A stretch of 64,000 nt of DNA, from NCBI GenBank assembly GCA_963971305.1, contig OZ020304.1, positions 18,768,103 through 18,832,102 of the forward strand, read 5' to 3'. The notes beneath the pieces are model-generated. The model had not been told where the DNA came from, made no database searches, and was given only the letters and a program-made list of their open reading frames with translations. Position numbers and translations under genes: made by a program. Position 1 is the stretch's first letter; each line of letters begins with the position of its first letter. The stretch comes from Arcuatula senhousia. Lineage: Eukaryota; Mollusca; Bivalvia; Mytilida; Mytilidae. Shown one piece after another: positions 55,165 to 64,000 of the stretch.

Positions 55165-55226
55165 ACATGGGCACGCGTTGGATTTAACCCGGGACAGATG
55201 GGCACGCGTTGGATTGAACCCGGGGC
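55165..55226. repeat. 31-bp tandem duplication with a B-box-like core
   Basis: GGGCACGCGTTGGATTTAAC and GGGCACGCGTTGGATTGAAC start two adjacent units. On the minus strand the unit reads GGGTTCAATCC, which fits the RNA polymerase III B-box consensus. No A-box or tRNA fold was found around it. Confidence 0.6.
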
Positions 55227-55349
55227 AGAAAAAGTTACAAAACTTTTCAATAGACTACAGTTGTCGGAAGTCTCCGTTATAGGAATTATAAGCCTTATAA
55301 GGTTACAAATTCGTTTTATTTCGTGGTTTTTGGCCTTCATGGTTCTGCT

Positions 55350-55800
55350 CATACAGCTCCAGAAAAAGTATTTTATGGGTCACAGATGTCAGATGACCCC
55401 TCATAAGATCTTTGAATCTACGGTACAAGCAAGCATATTGTTTTCAGGATATTTAGTCAAATGAAAGGAAAACTATTACAGAAAAAGCCATTGCTTACTT
55501 CAACGTTCAGCTCATCGAGCTTTACAAAGTATGTTGTCAGATGACCATTTATAGAGGTTATGGTCCCTTTCAGGCTAAAAATATTGTTTTAATATGTTTT
55601 TGCTCTAAAGAAGAAAAAAAAATGCAGGATGGAAAAAAATGCTGCTTGCTTCAATTTTTACCGACAGTTCATTTAACTCAACAAAAGTCTCGTTTGGAAT
55701 TATGTTGTTGAAAAAAAAAAACAGTATTCAAAATTTTTGTTCGGAAGATATTAATAAATGGAAAATTGATAACAACTCATTGGTTACTCAACTTTTCTTT
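55350..55800 (+). repeat. Family A core remnant
   Basis: GTCAGATGACC...TTATAGAGGTTATGGTCCC and GCTTACTTCAACGTTCAGCTCATC echo the core at 36781-37060. No terminal hairpins. Confidence 0.5.
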
Positions 55801-55825
55801 TCTCTTTAATAACATTCTAGTGTTT

Positions 55826-56487
55826 GTTCCAAGGTTGATTAAACTTGGTATGCATATGTCACAGGAGTAGCTTACCACAGTTGCAGCCCCATCTTTTGAC
55901 CTTTACCTTGATTTTTCGGCTGAATGACTTAGACAATTTTCAATGCATATAAAAGCAATGATAAGGTTTTATGAGCACCACTTTAAGTCCCAGGTTGATG
56001 AAACTTGGTATGCTTAACCCCCCAGTAATAGCTTAGCACAGTTGCATCGCCATCTTTTGACCTTGACCTTGATTTTCTGGTTGAGTGTCTGTGATAAATA
56101 AATTCAAAATAAAGTGTAAGTAAAAAGAAAAATCAAGGTCAAGGTCAAAAGATGGGGATGCAACTGTGCTAAGGTATTACTAGGGCATATGCATACAAAG
56201 TTTTGTCATCCTTGGACCTATAGTACTTGAGATATAGAGGTGCTCATAAAACTTTAACAACCACTATTACAATTATTCAAAATAGTCAAAGTCAATCAAC
56301 CAGAAAATCAAGGTCAAGGTCAAAAGATGGGGATGCAACTGTGCTAAGCTACTACTTTTTTACATACCAAGTTTCATCAACCTAGGACCTAAAGTTCTTG
56401 AGATATGGAGGTGCTCATAAAACCTTACCCAAAAAGTTAACCCGGTAAAGTGACACCTATGTCCCGCGCTGCCTTGCAGGCGAGACA
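55826..56487. mobile_element. Family H copy 3, head-to-head (fold-back) form
   Basis: 55826-56118 carries family H monomers on the plus strand. 56126-56487 carries them on the minus strand, ending with the family left end (GTCTCGCCTGCAAGGCAGCG on the minus strand). AAGGTCAAGGTCAAAAGATG occurs twice in the inverted half. RNA from it would fold back over about 290 bp. Confidence 0.8.
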
Positions 56488-57212
56488 AAAAACAATTGCC
56501 CTCCTTGAAGTTAAATGTTCCGTCCCTAAATGTCTTGCATCGAAAATGTTCGATTTTGGAAAATAGTTCTAGTTAATCACGAGTTATCCTTCTTAGAATA
56601 GCAGTTTGTTAAAATCATGAATTTTGTTTTATTTATTTCAATTGCGTTATTCTATAAAAGAGTTCCCTTCTTAAAAAAATAAAATCAAGCTTGTCGGTTT
56701 TTTTACCCATTAAACATCATCTTGCAAGGACTTAATATTATTGACGTGACGCCGTCTCTGTGAATCACAATAAAGATTTCTATATGAGTATATAATATCA
56801 ATTTCTCACCGTTATGCCAAATGCAACATCTTTACAAATACTTATACCCCTCACCCCCCAAAAAAGAAGACGGAAAAAAAAAACAGAATGCGGGACGAGC
56901 AGCTTCTGCTATTTATTAAGCATACATATACAAGAGCTAATTTGCATTAAATTGCCATTCTTTTTTCATTCACGCTACAAATATGAACAAACAAAACGTA
57001 TGCATATTAGATGATTTTAGCCAAAGATTAAAATGGTTTTCAGTAATTTTGGTTTATCCTATACTCGTTTGTTTTTATATTGACTTGTTCATGTTCACTA
57101 ACGACTTGTCTGAATCGGTGCAATAGGATTGTTCAAATTGACAATGCAAACCTGTTCAGAGAGTGTACAAGGAAGTAGTTTAGGTTAATGTAAAACTTGT
57201 TCGTATTGTGTT

Positions 57213-57973
57213 ATGTCTCCCCCCCACTTTTGTGGGGAGACATATTGTTTTTGTCGTGTCCGTCCGTCCGTCCGACTGTCCGTCACAAAGATGGTCAGCG
57301 CAACTCCTCTGAAACTACAGAACAGAATTCAACGAAACTTGGTATATAGGAAGGCCACCATATGTAGTTGTGCATATTACCAGGAAATTTTGCTCCTCAA
57401 ATTTGTGTGGGAGTTATGGCCCTTTGAACTTAGAAAATTGCTGAAAATCCTAATTTATCATCATGTCAGCACATTTCCTCTGAAACTACTGAACCGAATT
57501 CAACGAAACTTAGTATATACAAAGGACACCATATGTAGCTAGGCATATTACCAGCAAATTTTTATCCTCTAATTTTTGTGGGAGTTACTGCCCTTTGAAG
57601 TTAGGAATTTGCTGAAATTTCGTCATCGCAACTCCTCTGAAACTACTGAACAGAATTCAATGAAACTTTGTATATAGGACGGACACCATATGTAATTGTG
57701 CACGTTACCAGGAAATTTTGATCCTCAAATATTTGTGGGAGTTATGGTCCTTTGAACTTAGGAATTTGCTGAAAATCCTCATTTATCATTTTGTCAGCGC
57801 AACTCCTCTGAAACTACTGAACAAAATTCTATAGGAAGGACACCATATGCATGTAATTGTGCACGTTACCAGGAAATTTTGATCCTCAAATTTTTGTGGG
57901 AGTTATGGTCCTTTGAACTTAAAAACTTTTGGGGAAACGGGGGGAGACATCGTTTTTGTAGGCAAAAACAAGC
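57213..57973 (+). mobile_element. Hairpin/GTCC/tandem-core element, family E
   Basis: Left hairpin ATGTCTCCCC/GGGGAGACAT (57213-57243), then GTGTCCGTCCGTCCGTCCG. Four core monomers of about 170-190 bp share CGCAACTCCTCTGAAACTAC, ACACCATATGTA and GTGGGAGTTATGG. The sub-terminal GGGGAGACAT is followed by the right hairpin GTTTTTGTAGGCAAAAAC (57952-57969). The 109-codon frame is a repeat read-through. Confidence 0.88.
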
Positions 57974-57984
57974 TTTAATTTATA

Positions 57985-58290
57985 TTATCTTATGTAATTG
58001 ATCAGGTTGACCTGCAGACTTTTTAGGTAGACTTATTTTTACTTGCATCCTACTTCAGGTATAACTTATACTTGTGCATGACTTTTACAGACATGTCTAG
58101 AGCTCATGGCTTTAAATTTGTTCCGTTACGACTGGTTCGAAGACTTGTTCCGTTTGGAATTATGTTTCATGTAGCTAGGTCACTTGTTCAGGTTGACTTA
58201 CTGACTCGTTCGCGTTGACTTACAGACATGTTTAGGTCGACAAAAACTTGCTCAGATTGGCTTATTGGCTTCTTCGTGTTAGCCTAAATT
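57985..58290. repeat. Degenerate minisatellite, unit about 24-30 bp
   Basis: Repeated CTTGTTCAGGTTGACTTACTG-like units (CTCGTTCGCGTTGACTTACA, TTGCTCAGATTGGCTTATTG). Similar units at 57070-57210 lie on the other side of element E, suggesting the element landed inside the array. Confidence 0.55.
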
Positions 58291-58429
58291 TTCCTCTAAG
58301 TTGTCATGCCTCTCTTTATTCTTTTCTTTGTTTCTTAACCCATGTTTAAAGCTCTCGTTAGTTAAAATTGACTGATTGATTTGATATTGAGAAGCGAAAA
58401 TTTCGGGTTACATTTGTTAATGTCGGTTG

Positions 58430-58600
58430 ACATGCGGATGAGAAAAAAAATTCTTTCATAACAGTTTATTAAGCAACAGTTGATATTTGGTATACAGCGT
58501 TGGGTTCCATAACGTGGGATTCGATATTGGGTCTGTCGCTAACCTACTTCCTGTTTTATGAAATCCGGCCAATTTTTAAATTTTGACAGAATTTGTGATT
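58430..58600 (+). repeat. Dispersed repeat Q, copy 4
   Basis: GTTGATATTTGGTATACAGC, ATAACGTGGGATTCGATATT and GGTCTGTCGCTAACCTAC match copies 1 and 3. Confidence 0.7.
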
Positions 58601-58807
58601 TGTGAAAGATTTGATTAATAAGAGGAGGTTTAGCTTACAAAACTAAATTTTCCACGTCACTTTTCAAATTCATGTCAAAATATAGAAATATTTTTGATTT
58701 GTTTGTTTATGTTGTTTGTTTAATTTGTTTAATGTCCAGTTGGAAGTTCTAAAACGAATATGCATACAACATATATTTTAAGGTGCTCTGACCTGTCCTG
58801 TGTTCAA

Positions 58808-58831
58808 TAATATATATATATATATATATAC
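58808..58831. repeat. (TA)n microsatellite
   Basis: About eleven uninterrupted TA units. Confidence 0.95.
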
Positions 58832-58844
58832 TGTATAATTATCA

Positions 58845-58920
58845 TAATCATTGTATCTGATTTTTTGCCCTTTGAGGGCCCTTGATTGGAAATAAAGCCA
58901 TTCTCTTAATTCTCTTATTA
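58845..58920 (+). repeat. LINE 3'-end fragment
   Basis: TTGCCCTTTGAGGGCCCTTG and GATTGGAAATAAAG match the LINE 3' end at 40860 (minus), followed by a two-unit tail ATTCTCTTA. Confidence 0.65.
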
Positions 58921-59281
58921 TATATCGAAGACAACGAACAGTGACTATAGTCATAAATTCACATTGGAGGCTGCTGGCTGACAGTGGCTGTTTTCTTTTC
59001 GTGAGGAGGGGGGATTTGTATAGATATTGTACCATTCACATTTATCCCAAATCCCTAATTGGCTTCAAAATTGTTATAGTAGTGCACCGTTCGTCCGAAC
59101 CAGGTGATTTCATAGGGTTTGTTTCATTTAATTTCTTGTTACTAAAATGACTTAAAGTTGTGAAAGTGTGGTTCACTAACGCGTTATAGTTGTCTTGCAT
59201 AAATAATTATTTGGTTTTATTTTAAAATGTTTTTAATATCATTTTTCGTTGTACTTTTTTTTATTTATCTATGAACGTTTT

Positions 59282-59389
59282 ATGCCCCATCTACAACAGT
59301 AGAGGAGCGTTTATAGTGTCCAGTCCATTTGTCCACCCGCCAGGTTTAGCTTCAAGTTACCTTTACTGTTTCAAGGTGGGGCATCTTGT
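59282..59389 (+). mobile_element. Hairpin element, family K copy 2 (short deletion form)
   Basis: ATGCCCCATCTAC...GTAGAGG at the left and GGTGGGGCAT-CTTG at the right form inverse ends only 108 bp apart. The tandem core is nearly gone. Confidence 0.65.
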
Positions 59390-60364
59390 CTTTTGGAAAT
59401 ATTCTTGTTGTGTTTGGTATACTGATCAATTATCATGAACAGAAAAAAAAACTATAAAATAAACATATTGAACTGATAGTGTATATAGTTGACTTAGTAC
59501 ATTGACAATATTCCAATTTGATATTGATTTAACTTTCAACTATGAGCAATTAAACAAATTAATGGCATTCTGTTATATGGGTTAAAATTGCTCTTGTTTT
59601 GAATGTTGTCCATATTGAATGCACCGCCCTACGGCACCGGGAATATAATTTTAGCTTTAAGCTCCATCCCCACATTCTAAATAAGGTAAATTCCTTGGTG
59701 TTTATATATTTTAATAATATTAAATTTCAGAACTTTGAAAATGCGTTCTACTTGGTTAATGTTAATTGAAGAGAAATTGTTGGTGATGTGATATGAAGTT
59801 TTAAGGAGTTAGACCAAATGAGACCTCCATTTCTTGAAAGTAGAGTAGAAATCAAAATTATAACAAAGTTCCAGACAATAAAATTTATTACGCATGACGC
59901 GGCGTTTCATCTATTTAATTAAGACTTATTAGTGGCGCACTACTCAAAGATTGAAATAGCAAACACAATATGAAAATATAGTGTTTGGGCTTTTCGATCG
60001 AGACGGATAATGTACATTTTTTTGTATCATTTATCCCTATTGCTTAGAGAATTATTTCACATATTTTTCACAAAGTTAACATTATGTAATAATGCAACAG
60101 CAGACGACACGTTAAAAATGAATGGGGTTTTCTTTCCGGGAAATAGGGCATCGATCGACCTTTTAAAAGTTTCTGGTGACAGCATGAATGTGGATTATTT
60201 ACTTGACGGTATTCATTTCTCAAAGAATTTATATTTTTCAGTCCTGTTTTAGTTGTTTTTTTTTTCAGTTGTGTATTTAGTTTTGCATAAGTTCAATTAG
60301 TTTTATTGTTTATATCCAGTGTACATACTTTGCAGTTGTTCATTTTTTAAGATCATGATTCGCA
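59390..60364. other. Intergenic, no gene recognised
   Basis: AT-rich. An 80-codon open frame (60010-60252) shows no known motif. Confidence 0.5.
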
Positions 60365-60615
60365 CAAAAAAAACCAAAGCAATAAGTCCGAAAAGACAGT
60401 CGAAATCAGTGGACACAAAAATACAACAAACCGAAGAATTAAACAACGTAACAAAGCACACAAAAAAAACCCACTTAATTAAACTGCACTCGTTTTAGTG
60501 AACACAAGTCAGAACGCAAGTAAACTCGGGTGCTCCGGAATGGTTAGCAGTTCATGTTACAACACACCTCTACTGTTTATTGTATAGGTCAAATCCAGGA
60601 AAGGACGGTACAAAT
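60365..60615 (+). repeat. Dispersed repeat P, copy 5
   Basis: GTCCGAAAAGACAGTCGAAA, AAACTCGGGTGCTCCGGAA, GTTAGCAGTTC and GGTCAAATCCAGGAAAGGA match copy 1, more diverged. Confidence 0.6.
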
Positions 60616-60849
60616 TTGAAAGAACTATCGTTTTAGGGACTTTGTAGTGCAAATAAAAAAGTAATGGTCAACAATGCCAAAGAATAAATCTATTAATAGC
60701 TATCTTTTCGTGTATTATACCTAGTACAACTGAAAGGAACGGTTTTAATTTTCTTACTTTTTGTTTTATCCTTATAAGTATTATACCGTATATAAATCCA
60801 TCACATCGTATTTAATATAAATGAATAAATCTTTATATTTTATAATAAT

Positions 60850-60855
60850 TTTATT
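60850..60855 (-). terminator. Possible poly(A) signal of the goosecoid-like gene
   Basis: AATAAA on the minus strand, about 225 bases after the stop codon. It is the first such hexamer I see downstream, with no other support. Confidence 0.4.
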
Positions 60856-61078
60856 CATATGATAAATGTATGTTCTGCCTTTTTCAGTTGATATCAACCA
60901 CTTCATGTTTGTGAAACCAGTTCACTTACTGTGCTAAAATATTGTTCAAATCAGAATGGACGCTCGTTTACAAGTGTTTTTTCTAACCTCTCGTATCTGG
61001 TCAAGAATCAGCATTTACAATGCACAAGCTTTAATGCATAAATTGTTTAAAATAGTACAATTTTAAATTCTAATATTT

Positions 61079-61465
61079 TCAGGAGTTGCACGATTTTTGT
61101 ACGTCCTGAATGTCTAATGGTTCTTGAATTGTTGCGTCAGGTCTAGGAAAGAGGGGAAACAACGGTTGATTTTCGACACTACTGTGTCCATTTAAACCAC
61201 TGTGGCCACTTCCGTCATTGTCATTTATAGAACTGTCAGCACACTCCTCGTCTGAACTCGTACATAACCGGCCATCTGAGAGACAGCTCTCCTCATCGTC
61301 CACAGAAATTGTCACGTCTTCCGCCTCCTCGTTTGAAGTTACTGTTTCACATACTGCCGTTTCACATTTTGGTGTTTTACTTTCTGGTTTGTTTGGTTTT
61401 TGTTTTGCCGCTTCCTCTTCGCGTTTTTGCTTTCTCCATTTGGCTCGTCTGTTTTTAAACCAAAC
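61079..61465 (-). CDS. gsc: goosecoid-like homeobox protein, last exon
   Basis: Codes for 128 residues and a stop. It begins at homeodomain residue 47 (VWFKNRRAKWRKQKR), the recognition helix and end of the homeodomain. Lys at position 50 (WFK) marks the bicoid-type specificity of goosecoid, Otx and Pitx. VWFKNRRAKWRKQKREE is the form I know from Drosophila Gsc, and goosecoid genes split at codon 46/47, as here (acceptor TTTTTTCAG, phase 0). Goosecoid is a DNA-binding repressor that patterns the embryo (organizer, foregut/head). The tail is rich in Glu, Asp, Ser and Asn (ISVDDEESCLSDGRL) and ends VQKSCNS. The first 46 homeodomain residues and the N-terminus must lie beyond base 64,000; none is visible in 61,466-64,000. 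Another K50 paired-like gene is the main alternative. Confidence 0.85.
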   Translation of the reverse strand, partial: VWFKNRRAKWRKQKREEEAAKQKPNKPESKTPKCETAVCETVTSNEEAEDVTISVDDEESCLSDGRLCTSSDEECADSSINDNDGSGHSGLNGHSSVENQPLFPLFPRPDATIQEPLDIQDVQKSCNS

Positions 61466-64000
61466 CTGAAAAAATAAAAACACAATATAATCTTATAACA
61501 TGTTTTAAAAGATCATTAAGCTGGATGGAAACAATATCATGTCTTTTTAACACAATTTCCCTTCTGTGATAGCTTTCTGCATAATTTATTGAGATTTTAA
61601 ACTGGTATCTGTTTTAATAGCTTCATTATGACGGCTTTCTCAATATTCCATTAGAATATCATGTTTAATAAGTTTTATGAGATTTTGATCATTGTTTTTC
61701 ATGATTACTCATTCCGATGATGAATGATTTTTAAAACGTTTATGCTATAACCGTTTTATGTTATATACAATGTTAACGCTATTGGTATTACACAAGAGGG
61801 GGACGTTAAAGTGCTTATATTGAAACAAACGGTACGCATAGGAATTTTTTAAGCTCAAGAGAAGGCGCATCTGAGATGGTTAAAATTTCAGAGAGAGAAA
61901 AGGATGTTGGGTAAATGGTATAATCATGATCACATTGTTAAATCCAGTGGTTCAACGAAAAAAAATGGTTTAGAATAATTTCAATGTATTAAAAGACAAA
62001 ATATAGAAATGTTTGCTTAAAATTTTTATAACCCAATAGATATAACCCTAAATATACTTCAGATCTTCCGCTGCATGTGACATAAATGCAATATGACGCC
62101 ATTGTATATAGCAATGATACTTATAAAAAATAAATATAATTGAAATTATTCTTTGATTATTCTGTTAAAAGAGAGAATAAAAAAACGATAACTACATATG
62201 CTTGTCAATATAAAACAATAATTTAGCTTCACTAATATGATAGAATGATTGAAATAAAGAGCACCATTTTAATATCCTTTTAATAAAATGCTATAAATTA
62301 TGAAGTTTTGAATTTGAATTAGCCTTAGCAAAAACAAACGCCAAAGATTTGTTCAGTTCCAAATAATTCGTACTGGTTTGATTAGTCACATCCGAATCTT
62401 TATTCAAATTTCACAGGACAGTAAATTATTACAGATAAAAGAAAATATGACAGATCAAAATATGATAAGCATAATCATAAAATAAATTACTTCAAGTTTA
62501 TACTTTTGTCAATCTTTTTTCCAGTTCCCTTCCTTTATTCTTTCATATATTTTCCACAGTTAATAAAATTTGTATAATAAACCTAGTTTAAACCCCAAAT
62601 ACTCAAAATCAGGTGCATGGTTAAAAATGAAATGTTTAACCTCTTAAAGAGTCTTTATTTCCTTTGGATAGAGAACATAAAATTAGTGAATTATTAGATT
62701 TAATAGTGAGAAATATTTATTTTTAATGACCACACATGATAAGTTTGTTTCAGTCCACCTCTGCTTATAGAGTTCAAAAGCATATTTCTTATCATGATTT
62801 AGTCCATATATCATAGTTAGGTGGTTTATTACAAAAATTATCATAGAGCCCAATTATATTAAATAAAAATAAATATATTGCACTTTAAATGGAATGGGTT
62901 TTTTTTCTCTTTTGTCGACTAGTGTTCATCTTTTTATTTATATAAGACTTTAGTCTTGTGTTCAGTTATGATTTGGTCTGAAACAACTCAAAGTTGCTTC
63001 ATATACCTTGAATACAAGCTTTCCATAATTTCATTGTATCAATCCATTGTCAGATTTAAGATCATTTTTCGAAACAATTTTCTTTATTGCAGAAAATTGC
63101 TAACTTTCATGTCCTGTAACAGTTGATTTTGAGTAAGTTCTAACATTTGTAACATTTTATATAAAAAATAACTTGTTTACATTCACAGACTGACACAAAT
63201 GTGATTTTTATCTTGGGCCAGTCTTTCACCAAAATTTAAAAAAAAATCACACATTTAGTTCATAGGTTGCAGTGTTGAGTTCATGTTATAAATATTGTGA
63301 ATAAATCCTTTACTTCATATTTATAACATTAATTTGATAATCTTTAAGAATTATTCGTATAGCTTTAATTTGGCAAAAGTTTTCCTTGCACTCGGATTTT
63401 ATCTGTTTGACGCCCTTTTGGTCCTCTTTAATATATGATACCAGTTTAATATGTTTATGCTAATTCTCTGCTTTTCCATTTAGCAATAACAATACTTTTA
63501 AGCGATAATCGCAAATGATGATGTATTTTAAATTCTTACACGGTTTATCATAAATGAAATTGAGTTTTGACAATGAATATTCTGATATTATCCATGTTTT
63601 CATTTTGATACGGGTAATTTGAAGAAATATCCTTTTATCTTCATCTCGATAACTCCAAATTTTGTCTTTACCCTCTCGAGTAACGATGAAAAGTATTTTG
63701 AGATATGATCAGTAATCTTATACTTTATGAAACGTTTTCATATATATAGCCACTTCAGGGTTAAGCTATTTTACTTAATAACAAACTATAAAATGCCCCA
63801 TTTAAAGTTGATATTTCCACGCAAAACTAAGTCCTAAATGACTAGAACAAAATGTGCCATTTCCGACGGCTTGTCTTTCGGAACATCTCTGATATTCACG
63901 ATTTGGCTGTTGTATTTGATGTTCCGAGATGGTGTGGTCATGATAGCACGATGTAAAAGCTATTCCCATTTGTCCGTTTTATTTTTTGTGGCTATCATTT
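61466..64000 (-). other. goosecoid-like intron, no other exon seen
   Basis: More than 2.5 kb of AT-rich sequence. I looked for the first part of a homeodomain on the minus strand and found none. No complete repeat ends were identified. Confidence 0.55.

Noticed and set aside
57213..57542. 109-codon open frame beginning at the left end of element E
   Set aside because: It reads through GTCC repeats and core monomers, giving internally duplicated peptide; stops appear in later monomers.

Overview
The window looks like nuclear DNA of a marine bivalve mollusc, most likely a mussel (Mytilidae). It is AT-rich and spliced. It is crowded with dispersed repeats of the kind common in bivalve genomes: elements that begin with a hairpin, carry GTCCGTCC, and hold tandem cores; terminal-inverted-repeat elements; SINE and LINE tails; and one recent LTR element. 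The species assignment is inference from gene similarity and repeat style. All exon borders were read by eye from GT/AG sites and reading phase. No transcript data were available.

Three protein genes are supported. (1) Bases 413-14,894, minus strand: eight phase-consistent coding exons of a cytochrome P450 of the CYP46A1 (cholesterol 24-hydroxylase) type, about 289 residues. The gene runs off the left edge, so the I-helix, ExxR and heme-cysteine parts lie outside. (2) Bases 27,525-33,364, plus strand: seven exons of a lark/RBM4-like RNA-binding protein with one RRM, one CCHC zinc knuckle and a Pro/Tyr/Arg-rich tail, about 254 residues from its first ATG. (3) Bases 61,079-61,465, minus strand: the last exon of a goosecoid-type (K50, paired-like) homeobox gene. 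Its earlier exons lie beyond the right edge. The P450 and lark genes are transcribed away from each other across about 12.6 kb. The three genes have unrelated functions and form no evident pathway.

The rest is mobile or repetitive DNA. The P450 introns hold a 290-bp hAT-like element (699-988), a non-autonomous LTR retrotransposon with two 863-bp LTRs and a 4-bp target duplication (4,620-8,276), a fold-back hAT-like element with an 8-bp target duplication (9,208-9,941), a palindrome (13,029-13,148) and a pogo-like element (13,797-14,648). The P450-lark interval has a SINE copy, a 171-bp TIR element, a 1.5-kb tandem duplication rich in AGGTCA repeats, and several hairpins. Bases 33.4-61 kb form a gene-poor stretch in which about ten elements share one plan: a left hairpin, GTCCGTCC, a tandem core, a sub-terminal inverted arm, then a short right hairpin. 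That shared plan, across unrelated sequences, is the most striking non-genic signal in the window. A perfect 78-bp palindrome centred on CACGTG in the first visible lark intron is the most striking single site. No CRISPR array, operon or bacterial-type system is present.
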